Shown: positions 34,206-43,082 of the stretch, in pieces
Layout of the letters: every line of letters starts with the position of its first letter
Numbering within the stretch: the stretch's first letter is position 1
NCBI RefSeq assembly: GCF_040649515.1
Contig: NZ_JBEZFP010000014.1
Coordinates: 39,788 to 103,787 of the forward strand
Direction of reading: 5' to 3'
Source: Yinghuangia elevatio
Lineage (GTDB): Bacteria > Actinomycetota > Actinomycetes > Streptomycetales > Streptomycetaceae
Length of the DNA stretch: 64,000 nucleotides
Position numbers and translations under genes: made by a program
Notes under the pieces: model-generated
What the model saw: the letters and a program-made list of their open reading frames with translations, nothing else
The model's database searches: none
Told to the model about the DNA's origin: nothing

Positions 34206-35348
34206 TTGCCGAAGGACATCGGGCGTGCCCTGCAGAGCGTCGCCGTCGTCGGCGCCCACAACACGCCGCAGGCACGTACGCTGCCCGGGCAGACGTCCTG
34301 GTCGGTCACGCTCGACGCGGCGCAGGGGGCCCTGCGGCAGGCCGGGCTCGCCATGCGGGACGTGGACGGCTTCAACGTCACCGTCGGTCTCGACGCCGAC
34401 GCCGGCAGCGCCTTCGCCTATGACGTGGGGGCCACCGGCTTCTGGCTCGGGCGGGAGATGGACGGCGTGCAGGCCGTCCTGGAGGCCGCCCTCGCCGTCG
34501 CGTCCGGCGAGTGCGCCGTGGCACTGATCGCCAGCGGACAGGCCTCCCTCTACACCGACCGCGACTCGACCGCGCCGTGGACCCGGCCGACGAACGAGTT
34601 CATCGAGACGTGGGGCCTGCACACGGCGGTCGAATGGGCGCTGCCCGCCCAGCGCTACATGCACGAGTTCGGGGTCAAGCCCGAGGACCTCGCGCACATC
34701 CCGGCGACCATCCGGAACTACGGCGCGGTGAACCCGAACGCCGTATACCACGGGCGCGGGCCGTTCACCCCAGACGACATCCTCGCGTCCCGCATGGTCG
34801 CCTCGCCGTACCGGCTCCTCGACTGCGCGACGACCTCCGAAGGGGGCAGCGCGGTGGTGCTCACCACGATGGAACGCGCCCGCGATCTACCGGTGGCACC
34901 CATCCGGCTGCTGGGCGGCGGACGCGAGGAGTGGGGGCCGACGTACGTCAATCCGCCGACGTACGAGCGGACCGGCATGGTCGGGCGGCGGGCCGCCGAC
35001 GCCGCGTTCGCGCAGGCCGGCATCGGCCGCGACGACGTGGACGTGTTCGAGGTGTACGACAACTTCACCTACGAAGTCGTGCGCTACTTCGAGGCGTACG
35101 GCTACTGCGCACCCGGCGAAGGCGCACAACTGCTGTCCCCCGAGAACATCCGCCTCGACGGCCGGTTCCCCACCTGCACCGACGGCGGCCTCATGTCGCA
35201 TTCCCACACCGGCTATTCGCAGCTGACCCAGAAAGTCGTGCGTGCCGTGCAGCAGCTGCGCGGCGAAGCGAACGTGAACCAGGTCGCCGGCGCGAAGGTC
35301 GCGCTGGCGAACTGGCCCAAGGGTCTCCTGCTCATGACTTCGGAGTGA
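34206..35348 (+). CDS. SCP-x/Ltp2-like thiolase-fold protein
   Basis: 380 residues from a TTG at 34206, with GAGGAGG 5 nt upstream. Thiolase fold of the lipid-transfer/SCP-x type: AVVGAHNTPQARTLPG start, SGECAVALIASGQASLY where classical thiolases carry the nucleophilic Cys, FEVYDNFTYEVVRYFEAYGY, and GLMSHSHTGYSQLTQKVV near the end. The normal thiolase Cys is not evident, which is the state in Ltp2-type retro-aldolases that work with a DUF35 partner. The DUF35 gene follows by 3 nt. It probably cleaves or transfers a C-C bond in a CoA-bound side chain; classical thiolase activity is less likely. Confidence 0.86.
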   Translation: MPKDIGRALQSVAVVGAHNTPQARTLPGQTSWSVTLDAAQGALRQAGLAMRDVDGFNVTVGLDADAGSAFAYDVGATGFWLGREMDGVQAVLEAALAVASGECAVALIASGQASLYTDRDSTAPWTRPTNEFIETWGLHTAVEWALPAQRYMHEFGVKPEDLAHIPATIRNYGAVNPNAVYHGRGPFTPDDILASRMVASPYRLLDCATTSEGGSAVVLTTMERARDLPVAPIRLLGGGREEWGPTYVNPPTYERTGMVGRRAADAAFAQAGIGRDDVDVFEVYDNFTYEVVRYFEAYGYCAPGEGAQLLSPENIRLDGRFPTCTDGGLMSHSHTGYSQLTQKVVRAVQQLRGEANVNQVAGAKVALANWPKGLLLMTSE

Positions 35349-35351
35349 ACC

Positions 35352-35762
35352 GTGACCATCAGCACGCCAAGCAGGCCGGTCCCCCGGCCGACGAAGCTCT
35401 CCGAACCGTTCTGGCGGGCCTGCGCCGAGGGGAAACTCCTCTACCAGCAGTGCTCCGACTGCGGCGGGGCGGTGTTCAAACCCCAGGCCTTCTGTTCGCA
35501 CTGCCTGTCGACCCGCCTTTCCTGGCACGAGAGTTCCGGCCGCGGAGTGGTCAACACCTTCTCGGTGGTGTGGCGACCGCAGACGCCCGCGTTCGAAGTC
35601 CCGTACGTCGTCGCCGTCGTCGAACTCGAGGAGGGCTACCAGATGATCAGCAACGTCGTGGACTGCGACGTCGACGCCGTGCACTGCGGCATGCCCGTCA
35701 CCGTGACCTTCCGCCCGATCGAACAAGACGTGGTGCTCCCCTTCTTCGAGCCGTCCCGATGA
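35352..35762 (+). CDS. DUF35 zinc-ribbon/OB-fold protein, partner of the thiolase-like protein
   Basis: 136 residues from a GTG at 35352. N-terminal rubredoxin-like zinc ribbon CSDCGGAVFKPQAFCSHC (four cysteines), then an OB fold (GRGVVNTFSVVWRPQ; YVVAVVELEEGYQMISNVVDC). In known systems this protein binds the thiolase or aldolase and channels its CoA substrate (ChsH2-DUF35 with Ltp2). It overlaps the next gene, an acyl-CoA ligase, by ATGA. Confidence 0.93.
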   Translation: MTISTPSRPVPRPTKLSEPFWRACAEGKLLYQQCSDCGGAVFKPQAFCSHCLSTRLSWHESSGRGVVNTFSVVWRPQTPAFEVPYVVAVVELEEGYQMISNVVDCDVDAVHCGMPVTVTFRPIEQDVVLPFFEPSR

Positions 35763-37324
35763 GCGGGATGACCTTCGCGGAGCTGACCCCGACGGCCTTC
35801 GCCGCGCGCGCCGCCAAGGTGTACGCCGACCGGCTCGCCGTCGTCGACCGCGAAATGCACTACTCCTACGCGGAGTTCTGGGACCGCGCGCAGCGGCTCG
35901 CCGGCCTGCTGGCGGACCACGGGGTCAGGCCCGGCGACCGGGTCGCGGTCATCGCGCCGAACACCCATGTTCTGCTGGAGGCCCATCACGGAGTGCCGCT
36001 CGCCGGGGCGGTGCTGGTGGCGCTCAACACCCGGCTGGCGCCGGCCGAGGTCGCGTACATCCTCGGCCACTGCCGGGCGCGCGTGGTGATCGTCGACGCG
36101 TCGTGCCGGGACCTGCTCGACGAGGCCTTGCGGCACAGCATGGTGCAGCCGATCGTCGTCAACTGCGGGCAGCCGCACGACGAATACGAGTCGCAGTTGG
36201 CCGGCGCCGCGCGCCTGGCGGTCACCGTGACCGACGAACGGTCGCTGCTGTCGATCAACTACACCAGCGGAACGACAGGGCGGCCGAAGGGCGTCATGTA
36301 CCACCACCGCGGCGCGTACCTCCAGGCCCTGGCGATGGCGTACCACGCCCGCCTGGACCCGTCTTCGCGCTACCTGTGGACCCTGCCGATGTTCCACACG
36401 AACGGCTGGTGCTTCCCGTGGGCGGTGACCGCCGCCGGAGCGGTCCACCATTGCCTGCGCAAGGTGAACCCGGCGGACATCTGGCACGCCATCCGCCACG
36501 ACGGTGTGACCCATTTCTGTGCGGCACCCGTCGTGCTGGGCATGCTGGCCGACGATCCCGCGGCGACGGCACCCGTGCCCCACCCGGTCCAGGTGTTCGT
36601 CGGCGGCGCGCCGCCCCGGTCGGCGCTGCTCGCCAGGCTGCGCGCGCTCGGCATCGAGATGCGCCATCTCTACGGGCTCACCGAGACGTTCGGGCCCGCG
36701 GTCGTGTGCGAATGGCAGCCGGAGTGGCGGGATCTGCCGGACGAGCGGCGCACCGCACTCGTCGTCCGGCAGGGCATCGCCAACGTGGTGGGCGAACCAC
36801 TGCGCGTCGTCGACTCGGCGGGCAAGGACGTACCGGCCGACGGAGCCACCACCGGGGAGATCGTCCTGCGCGGCAACAACCTGATGCTCGGCTACTACCG
36901 CGACGGCGAGGCGACCGCCACCGCGGTCACCGCCGACGGCTGGTTCCGCTCGGGAGACATCGGCGTCATGCATCCGGACGGGTACGTCGAACTACGGGAC
37001 CGCGCCAAGGACGTCATCATCTCCGGCGGCGAGAACATCGCCTCCGTCGAGGTGGAGAACACGCTCGCCGAGCACCCCGCCGTGCTGGACACGGCCGTGG
37101 TCGGCGCACCGCACCCCAATTGGGGCGAGGTCCCCGTCGCGTACGTGACCCTCCGGCCCGACGCGGCCATCGGGGAGGCCGAGTTGGTGGCCTTCGTCCG
37201 CGCGAGGATCGCCCGGTTCAAGGCACCGCACCGGGTGATCTTCGGCGAGCTGCCGAGGACTTCGACCGGAAAGATCCAGAAGGCCCTGCTGCGGCAGCGG
37301 GCCTTCGGCATCGTGCTCGAGTAG
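35759..37324 (+). CDS. Acyl-CoA ligase (AMP-binding)
   Basis: 521 residues from the ATG at 35759, overlapping the DUF35 stop (ATGA). Adenylation motifs: P-loop INYTSGTTGRPKGVMYHHRG, LPMFHTNGW, RHLYGLTETFGP, the FRSGDIGVMHPDGYVEL turn, DRAKDVIISGGENIASVEVE and the C-terminal lysine in RTSTGKIQKALL. It activates a carboxylic acid to its CoA thioester, starting catabolism. It is intact, in contrast to the frameshifted ligase at 21083, and could take over its role. Confidence 0.95.
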   Translation: MSGMTFAELTPTAFAARAAKVYADRLAVVDREMHYSYAEFWDRAQRLAGLLADHGVRPGDRVAVIAPNTHVLLEAHHGVPLAGAVLVALNTRLAPAEVAYILGHCRARVVIVDASCRDLLDEALRHSMVQPIVVNCGQPHDEYESQLAGAARLAVTVTDERSLLSINYTSGTTGRPKGVMYHHRGAYLQALAMAYHARLDPSSRYLWTLPMFHTNGWCFPWAVTAAGAVHHCLRKVNPADIWHAIRHDGVTHFCAAPVVLGMLADDPAATAPVPHPVQVFVGGAPPRSALLARLRALGIEMRHLYGLTETFGPAVVCEWQPEWRDLPDERRTALVVRQGIANVVGEPLRVVDSAGKDVPADGATTGEIVLRGNNLMLGYYRDGEATATAVTADGWFRSGDIGVMHPDGYVELRDRAKDVIISGGENIASVEVENTLAEHPAVLDTAVVGAPHPNWGEVPVAYVTLRPDAAIGEAELVAFVRARIARFKAPHRVIFGELPRTSTGKIQKALLRQRAFGIVLE

Positions 37325-37368
37325 CCGCCCTCGGGGGGGACGGACGGGCACGGGCAGGTCTGCCGCAT

Positions 37369-37431
37369 TCACCACAGCACCGCGATCACGATCACGACCA
37401 CCGACAGCACGGTCGGCGTGCGCTTCCGCAT
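37369..37431 (-). CDS. Possible 20-residue membrane peptide
   Basis: Minus-strand ATG at 37431, with GAGG 4-5 nt upstream and a TGA at 37371-37369. The product is MRKRTPTVLSVVVIVIAVLW: a basic tip and one hydrophobic helix. It would lie between the ligase and the lactonase gene, antisense to both. Very short, so chance is possible. Confidence 0.35.
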   Translation of the reverse strand: MRKRTPTVLSVVVIVIAVLW

Positions 37432-37499
37432 GCACCTCACACCGGGCCGAGACGGCCCTCCCCACGCGGCGCCGACTCGGAGCACCACCGGGAGGAACC

Positions 37500-38630
37500 A
37501 TGATCAAGAGGACCAGACGGCTCACCTTGGCCGCCGCTCTGCTGGCCGCCCTGGCCGTCGGCGGTGCCGCCGTCGTGCCGACCGCGACCGCCGATCCCGG
37601 CGGGGCTGTCGGGGGATCCGGGGACAGCGGCTCCGTCGAGTACGCCGACTACGCCGGTGACACCGGTTATGCCGGTCCCGCCGCACCGGCCTCCGGAGGC
37701 GGCCACGGTACGCCGCCCGTGATCCGGGCCGAACTCGTCTCCAAGGTCGCCCCGCTGGACCCGCCGTCGCCGTTCGGCCACCTGACCGTGCTGGAGGGAC
37801 CGGCCTTCGGACCCGACGGCAGGCTGTACTTCGTCAACCTCACCGGCGCGCCGGGGCAGCCGAAGATCCTCAAGTTCGACCTGCCCACCAAGGCCGTCAC
37901 ACCCGTCCACGCGGACGCCACGAGCGGCTACTCGTCGCTCCAGTTCAGCCCCGCGGACGGCAAGATCTACGCCACCGACTTCCACAACGGGGAGATCGAC
38001 CGCCTCAACCCCGACGGGAGCGGGTTCGAGACCGTCTTCGCCGGCCCGGTGGCGGGCCGGCCGATGGTGCCCGACGACATCGCCTTCGACAAGGCCGGGA
38101 ACATGTACATCACGGACTACCACGGCACGCCCTGGAGTCCGACGGGCCGGGTCGTACGCCTCGACGCCGACGGCACCGACCCGATCGTCCTGCAGGACGG
38201 CCTGTCCGGCCCCAACGGCATCACCTTCACCCCGGACTTCACCGGCGTGTGGGTGAGCGAGTACAGCCTCGGCCGCGAGAACCACTTCGCGCTGGCACCG
38301 GACGGCAAGAGCTTCACCGACGGCCGGGTGGGCATGTCGGCGAACATCGGCCTCCACGGCTTCGACTCCAACACTGTCGACGCGGCCGGCAACGTCTACC
38401 AGGTGGTGATCGGCACCGACAAGATCCTCGTCTGGAACCAGAAGGGCGACCTGATCGCCACCGTCGTCGTGCCGTACCCGCAGAACGGGAAGCGACTCGT
38501 CAGCAACCTGGCGATCAAGCCGGGCACGAACACCGCGTACGTCACCGTCGGCGGCGACGACGGAGGCTACATCTACAGGTTCCGCACCCTCGCCCCGGGC
38601 ATCCCCCAGTCCAACGGCGGAGGCGCCTGA
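37500..38630 (+). CDS. Secreted SMP-30/gluconolactonase-like beta-propeller protein
   Basis: 376 residues from the ATG at 37500, with GGGAGGAA upstream. Signal peptide RRLTLAAALLAALAVGGAAVV ends at about PTATA-DP (quoted in parts). After a Gly-rich spacer comes a beta propeller with repeated strands of the SGL family: LEGPAFGPDGRLYFVNL, YSSLQFSPADGKIYATD, DIAFDKAGNMYITDYHG, SGPNGITFTPD and SNLAIKPGTNTAYVTVG. Likely function: hydrolysis of a lactone or ester outside the cell, or binding of such a substrate. Its position next to the catabolic island suggests release of hydroxy acids from lactones; that is inference. Confidence 0.85.
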   Translation: MIKRTRRLTLAAALLAALAVGGAAVVPTATADPGGAVGGSGDSGSVEYADYAGDTGYAGPAAPASGGGHGTPPVIRAELVSKVAPLDPPSPFGHLTVLEGPAFGPDGRLYFVNLTGAPGQPKILKFDLPTKAVTPVHADATSGYSSLQFSPADGKIYATDFHNGEIDRLNPDGSGFETVFAGPVAGRPMVPDDIAFDKAGNMYITDYHGTPWSPTGRVVRLDADGTDPIVLQDGLSGPNGITFTPDFTGVWVSEYSLGRENHFALAPDGKSFTDGRVGMSANIGLHGFDSNTVDAAGNVYQVVIGTDKILVWNQKGDLIATVVVPYPQNGKRLVSNLAIKPGTNTAYVTVGGDDGGYIYRFRTLAPGIPQSNGGGA

Positions 38631-38679
38631 GACACCGTCGCGCCCGCCCTGGCACCAACGACCAACACCCTTTGCCAGG

Positions 38680-38697
38680 GCGGCGCTTCGGCGCCGC
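38680..38697 (+). terminator. Hairpin terminator with TTCG tetraloop after the lactonase gene
   Basis: GCGGCGC TTCG GCGCCGC, a perfect 7-bp stem with a very stable tetraloop, 49 bp after the stop codon. It sits between convergent genes. Confidence 0.6.
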
Positions 38698-38782
38698 GGA
38701 CCCCTGTGCGCGGGCGACAGCTGCCCTCAGGCTCACCGTCGCGCGCCCACACTCGGGCATCCGGATCGCGCCGTCGTGGGGG

Positions 38783-39361
38783 CTACCGGCCGGCCAACGC
38801 GGCCGCGAACCCGGCCACCGCCTCGAAGTCGCCGTCCTGCAGGCCGCGTTCCCGGTCGACGCGGTGCAGCAGTGCGAGCCCTCCGTGATGAGTCCGCACG
38901 TACGCCTCGTCCAGATCGGTGATCTCGTCGTCGAGCCACACGAACGGACGGCCCGCGGCGTGCGCGACCAGATGCACGGTCTTCCAGAACTCGCCGCCAG
39001 GGCCGGGCGTACGTTGCGCGGCGGCCCCACCCGCGCGGTAGTCCGGCACGTCCGGCCACGTGATGACCGCCAACTGCGGCAGCCCCAACACGGGCGCGAT
39101 GAACTCGTTCGCGTCCTTGCCCCAGGCCGTCGCCCACACCAACTCGAACACGTCCTCGAAGGCGGCCAGCCGCGGACCGTGGTCGGGGTTGAGCAGGACC
39201 CGCAAGGGCTCGACCGAGGAGCGCGGCTTCCCCGGGTGCTGCACGACCCAACTCTCCGGCTTCATCCGATGCGCGGTGAATCCCGCCGGGGTGTGCCGGG
39301 AATCGGAGACATACGGGTTGAGCGGGCCGTCGACGTCAATGTAGAGCGCAGGCCGGGTCAC
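38783..39361 (-). CDS. HAD-domain protein of the Swiss-army-knife RNA repair type
   Basis: 192 residues from a GTG at 39361, with GAGAGGAG 6 nt upstream. The HAD motif I appears as LYIDVDGPLNPYV; motif II follows in FELVWATAWGKDANEFI and the acidic motif IV in RPFVWLDDEITDLDEA. Size and motifs match the HAD domain found in Swiss-army-knife RNA repair proteins and as small stand-alone proteins in Streptomyces. It would be a phosphatase or a non-catalytic relative. Stand-alone gene. Confidence 0.82.
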   Translation of the reverse strand: MTRPALYIDVDGPLNPYVSDSRHTPAGFTAHRMKPESWVVQHPGKPRSSVEPLRVLLNPDHGPRLAAFEDVFELVWATAWGKDANEFIAPVLGLPQLAVITWPDVPDYRAGGAAAQRTPGPGGEFWKTVHLVAHAAGRPFVWLDDEITDLDEAYVRTHHGGLALLHRVDRERGLQDGDFEAVAGFAAALAGR

Positions 39362-39497
39362 AGTGGACTCCTCTCCACAAAGCAACAAACCGCAACAGCC
39401 AGCACCCCCCAGAATCACACGTCCGCAGCACTCCCCCGTCGATATTGGCAGGAGCCGACATTGGGGTGGTGGGGGTGGGGGGTTTGGGTTTGCGGGC

Positions 39498-39503
39498 TAC
39501 GTT
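39498..39503 (+). promoter_or_regulatory. -10 element for a leaderless transcript
   Basis: TACGTT (TAnnnT type) ends six bases before the ATG of the DUF4253 gene, and there is no purine-rich ribosome site. The start codon is thus about +1 of the transcript. Confidence 0.5.
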
Positions 39504-39509
39504 GTGCGT

Positions 39510-40385
39510 ATGGGTATGTCCATTTCGGAACTGCAGCGGCTCTTCGGCGTGCCCGGCGTCGGCCTGCCGGAGTCACCAGGCGGCCCGGGCGCTTTTGGTG
39601 GGCCGGAAGTCCCGTCCCTCCCGGTGCTGCGCGAGGCCGCGAAGGCGGTGGACGGGTCACCGGTGTACGTCGGGGAGGTCGCCGGTACGGACGCCTTCCG
39701 CCTGTGGAGCCGGCTGCGCGGTCTGCACGACCGCACCGGATGGTGGCCGGTCCTTGCCGGGGAGCCGGAGGCCCTGGACCGGGTGCTCGTCGGCCTGGAG
39801 CGCGGCTTCGCGCCGACGCTCGCCGGGCCGGACGGCACGTCGCCGGACGGGCGTGCGCTGCTCGACGGCTGGGCCCGCGAGTCCGTGCGCTTCCTGCCCT
39901 CCCCCGCCGCTCCTGCTGATTCCGGTGCCGGGGCATCCTCCGCCGGGCCGGACGTCCCCCGGGTCCTGCGTCGCCTCACCGAGCACGTCGCCGACCAGGT
40001 CGACCTCGATCTCGTCGGCGGCCTGCACGTGTCGGCGCTGGGACAGGAACGGACGGTGCTGTGCCTGGTGCAGGCGCCTTCGGGTGCCGACGTACCGACC
40101 CTGCTGAACTGGCTCGGGGCTTGCAACTACGACATCACCGGTCCCGAACATACCGCTGTGCTCAGGCACTTCGAGCGGCGGTACGGCGCCGAACTGGTGA
40201 CCCTGGAAACGGCGGTGCTGGAGGTTCTGGTGACCCGTCGCCCCCGTACGCCGGAGACGGTGGCAACCGCCGCCGTGGAGCACTACGCGTACTGCAACGA
40301 CATCGTTCACCAGGGCGTCGGGACCATCGAGGAGCTGATAAGCGGTCAGCTGCGAAGCGGTTCCTGGTACTTCTGGTGGGACTGA
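39510..40385 (+). CDS. DUF4253 domain protein
   Basis: 291 residues from the ATG at 39510; another ATG two codons later is possible. The C-terminal half has the DUF4253 marks TGWWPVLAG, LCLVQAPSGADVPTLLNWLGACNYD, then HFERRYGAELVTLETAVLEVLVTRRP and AVEHYAYCNDIVHQGVGTI and a final SGSWYFWWD. Function unknown; in Streptomyces these are soluble proteins with a likely immunity or housekeeping role. Seems to be translated from a leaderless mRNA. Confidence 0.88.
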   Translation: MGMSISELQRLFGVPGVGLPESPGGPGAFGGPEVPSLPVLREAAKAVDGSPVYVGEVAGTDAFRLWSRLRGLHDRTGWWPVLAGEPEALDRVLVGLERGFAPTLAGPDGTSPDGRALLDGWARESVRFLPSPAAPADSGAGASSAGPDVPRVLRRLTEHVADQVDLDLVGGLHVSALGQERTVLCLVQAPSGADVPTLLNWLGACNYDITGPEHTAVLRHFERRYGAELVTLETAVLEVLVTRRPRTPETVATAAVEHYAYCNDIVHQGVGTIEELISGQLRSGSWYFWWD

Positions 40386-40395
40386 GCGCGGCGCG

Positions 40396-40418
40396 CGCGG
40401 AATCGGGGCGGATTCGCG
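40396..40418. terminator. Possible bidirectional terminator
   Basis: GAATC GGGGCG GATTC with extra pairing of the flanking CGC/GCG, in the 39-bp gap between convergent genes. Weak stem. Confidence 0.3.
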
Positions 40419-40424
40419 TTGGAG

Positions 40425-42521
40425 TCAATCGGGGTCGAAGGCCGCCAGGAGGGCGTCCGCCGACAGTTCCGCGGACAGGGGGGCCGCGGCGGGTTGGGGC
40501 GTGGTGGACTGTTCGGCCCAGATGGTCTTGCCGGCGCGGTGGTACCGGCTGCCCCAGCGGTTGGTGAGCTGGGCGACGAGGAAGAGGCCTCGACCTCCCT
40601 CGTCCGTGTCGCGGGCGCGGCGCAGCCGGGGCTGGGTGTTGCTGGGGTCGGAGACCTCGCAGACGAGTGTTCCGCCGCGGATCAGCCGCAGTCCCACCGG
40701 GCCGCCCGCGTACCGGATGGCATTGGTGACCAGTTCGCTGACGACGAGCTCGGTGGTGTAGGCGAGTTCGTCCAGGCCCCATTCGGTGAGTTTGGCGGTG
40801 ACCAGCGCGCGGGCGTGCGCGACCTCCCCCAGGTCGGCGGGCAGTTCCCAGGCGGCCACGGCGTCGTCGGGGATGCATTCGGTACGCGCCAGCAGCAGCG
40901 CGACGTCGTCGTCCCGCGGCGGGTCGAGCCGGCCCAGGACGACGGCGCCGATGGCGCCCAGCGGTCGCCTCCGGTTCTCCGCCACGACCGCCGCGAACTC
41001 GCTCATGCGCGCCGTGAGATCGCGGTCCCGGCGCTCCACCAGCCCGTCGGTGTAGAACGCGAGCAGAGATGACGGCGGCAGATCGATCTCGAAGGACTCG
41101 AACGGCATGCCGCCGACGCCCAGCGGCGGCCCCGGCGTCAGGTCCACGAACTGCGGTTCCGTGTCCGGCCGCAGAACGAGTGGCGGCGGGTGGCCGGCGC
41201 TCGCGACGGTGCAGGTGCAGCTGACCGGGTCGTACACCGCGTACTGGAACGTCGCGCCCAGGGCCGCGAGTTCGGCGGTCGAGTCGTCCGGGTCGTGCTC
41301 GGGCCAGTAGCTGATCACCAAGTCGTCCAGATGGCCGATGAGTTCGTCGGGCTCCAGGTCGAGGTCGGCCAGGGTCTGCACGGCGGTCCGCAGCCGGGCC
41401 ATCGCGGCGGTCGCGCCCAGCCCGTGTCCGACGACGTCGCCGACGACGAACGCGGTGCGCATCGAGGACAGCGGGATGACGTCGAACCAGTCTCCCCCGA
41501 CTCCGGCCTCGCCCTCGGCGGGACGGTACGTGCCCGCCGTCTCCGCGGCCGGGGTGCGATTCGCCAGCCTGGGCAGCAGCGAGCGCTGCAGGGCCACGGC
41601 GGTGCGGTGTTCGCGCGTGTAGCGGCGGGCGTTGTCGACGCTGAGGGCGGCGCGCGAGGCGATCTCGGCGAGCAGCGCGGCATCGCGTTCGTCGAAGGCG
41701 GGCCGGCCGCCGGTACGCCAGACCGTGATGCTGCCCAGCAGCAGCCCGCGTACCAGCAGTGTCGCGACCATGGACGAGGTGGCCGCGGCCGGGATGATGG
41801 TGTCCAGCGTCGCCGCATCGAGCCTGAGGGACGTGCGCAGGTACGCCATGTCGGTGGCGCGTACCGGAATCCCCTCGGCGAGCGGCCCCAGCATCGGGCT
41901 CTCCGGGAACGGCGGCAGCCGGTCGCCGACGTCCAGCATCGGCGCGGGCCACGTGGTGCCGGGCCGGGCGGCGACCGCCGCGCGCCGGAACTCGACCTCG
42001 TCCGTCCGGCGCGGCTCGTCGCCGTGGAGGACGGATTCGGCCAGGTCGACCGAGGCGAGGTCCGCGAAGTCCGGCACGAGGACGTCGACGAACGCCCGGG
42101 CCGCCTCGCCCAGGTCCAGCGTCGCGCCGATGTCCACCGCGGCGGTGTGCGCCAGAGCCTGGTGACCCTGGCCCCGGGCGTCCGAGAGCCGCGGGTCGCC
42201 GGCGGCGCGGCCGACGGGCAGCAGCAGGATCAGGCGGGCGCTGGGGACCAGGTTGGAGTGCCCCGGGCCGTGGTCGGACAGCGGCGTCGTCAGCGAGCGC
42301 GCGTGCACCGGCCCGGCGGTCCCGGGAATCCGGACGCGCGCCCCGGGGCCGCGCCGGGGGATCTCGCGCAGCGCCGCGGCGGCTTCCGGGGCCAGCGGGT
42401 CGCCCAACTGACGCCGGGCGGCCGGGCTGCACATCAGGACGCGGCCGTCCGCGTCCAGCAGTACGGCCGCGAGATCCGGCGGGATCCCGTCGTCGGGCCG
42501 GGCGGCGCGTGCTGCGGGCAT
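40425..42521 (-). CDS. SpoIIE/PP2C phosphatase with GAF domain and C-terminal ATPase (anti-sigma kinase-like) domain
   Basis: 698 residues from the ATG at 42521. In order: a PAS-like N-terminus (AAVLLDADGRVLMCSPAARRQ), a GAF domain (about 170-310, ATSSMVATLLVRGLLLGSITVW and FDERDAALLAEIASRAALSVDNARRY), a PP2C_SIG/SpoIIE phosphatase (about 340-560, GVGGDWFDVIPLSSMRTAFVVGDVVGHG; FYTDGLVERRDRDL) with the metal Asp residues, and a HATPase_c_2 domain (about 590-690, TTELVVSELVTNAIRYAGGPV; DEGGRGLFLVAQL). This arrangement controls partner-switching cascades: dephosphorylating an anti-sigma antagonist and possibly phosphorylating it. No membrane segment, so cytosolic sensor. Confidence 0.93.
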   Translation of the reverse strand: MPAARAARPDDGIPPDLAAVLLDADGRVLMCSPAARRQLGDPLAPEAAAALREIPRRGPGARVRIPGTAGPVHARSLTTPLSDHGPGHSNLVPSARLILLLPVGRAAGDPRLSDARGQGHQALAHTAAVDIGATLDLGEAARAFVDVLVPDFADLASVDLAESVLHGDEPRRTDEVEFRRAAVAARPGTTWPAPMLDVGDRLPPFPESPMLGPLAEGIPVRATDMAYLRTSLRLDAATLDTIIPAAATSSMVATLLVRGLLLGSITVWRTGGRPAFDERDAALLAEIASRAALSVDNARRYTREHRTAVALQRSLLPRLANRTPAAETAGTYRPAEGEAGVGGDWFDVIPLSSMRTAFVVGDVVGHGLGATAAMARLRTAVQTLADLDLEPDELIGHLDDLVISYWPEHDPDDSTAELAALGATFQYAVYDPVSCTCTVASAGHPPPLVLRPDTEPQFVDLTPGPPLGVGGMPFESFEIDLPPSSLLAFYTDGLVERRDRDLTARMSEFAAVVAENRRRPLGAIGAVVLGRLDPPRDDDVALLLARTECIPDDAVAAWELPADLGEVAHARALVTAKLTEWGLDELAYTTELVVSELVTNAIRYAGGPVGLRLIRGGTLVCEVSDPSNTQPRLRRARDTDEGGRGLFLVAQLTNRWGSRYHRAGKTIWAEQSTTPQPAAAPLSAELSADALLAAFDPD

Positions 42522-42860
42522 GTGTGCCCCGCCTTGTCTCCCCGAGACGGGCAGGATTCGCTACCTATTGTCCCGCGGACAGGGCCCCGCCTGCTACCAG
42601 GGCTCTGGACGTGTTGACGCACACGCTGCGGTGCCCTTGCGGGCAGGTGGCGGTGTCCGCGGATCGGGCCGCGGAGGGATGGACGGGGGCGGGCTCGGTC
42701 CAGGTGGCAGCTGCTGGTGTGGATCCAGGTGCAGGTGCGGGAGCAGCGGGATCGTTGAGTGCCACGGGAGCCGTCCATGCGCGAACTCGCCGGCGGCAAC
42801 ATCCGCGCGATAGCCATGACCGCCGACCTGTGGGTCGACTGACACATCGGCAGCCACGGT
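42522..42860. other. Intergenic stretch, no supported gene
   Basis: About 340 bp between two minus-strand genes. A 20-codon plus-strand frame at about 42778 and longer open frames in other phases show no ribosome site with recognisable product. It must contain the promoter of the phosphatase gene. Confidence 0.45.
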
Positions 42861-43082
42861 TCATTCGCCCGCGCCGTCCTCGGTCTCCCAGCGCAGCAGG
42901 TCGCCCGGCTGGCATTCGAGCACCTCGCAGAGCGCGGCGAGCGTCGTGAAGCGCACCGCCTTTGCGCGGCCGTTCTTGAGTACCGCAAGGTTGGCGGGCG
43001 TGATCCCCACGCGGTCCGCGAGGTCGCCCACGGACATCTTCCGCTTGGCGAGCATCACGTCGATGTCGACGACGATCGGCAT
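42861..43082 (-). CDS. YozG-like helix-turn-helix regulator
   Basis: 73 residues from the ATG at 43082, overlapping the preceding stop in TGATG. A Cro/C1-type HTH fills the protein: IDVMLAKRKMSVGDLADRVG, then ITPANLAVLKNGRAKAVRFTTL and CEVLECQPGDLLRWE. Small proteins of this kind are always coded after a DUF2975 membrane protein and form a two-gene regulatory module. Two inverted repeats upstream of the pair (43583-43621) are probable operators for autoregulation. Confidence 0.93.
   Translation of the reverse strand: MPIVVDIDVMLAKRKMSVGDLADRVGITPANLAVLKNGRAKAVRFTTLAALCEVLECQPGDLLRWETEDGAGE

Noticed and set aside
42778..42841. A 20-codon plus-strand frame starting MRELAGGN
   Set aside because: No ribosome site, no known family, and it stops just before the antisense of the HTH gene.
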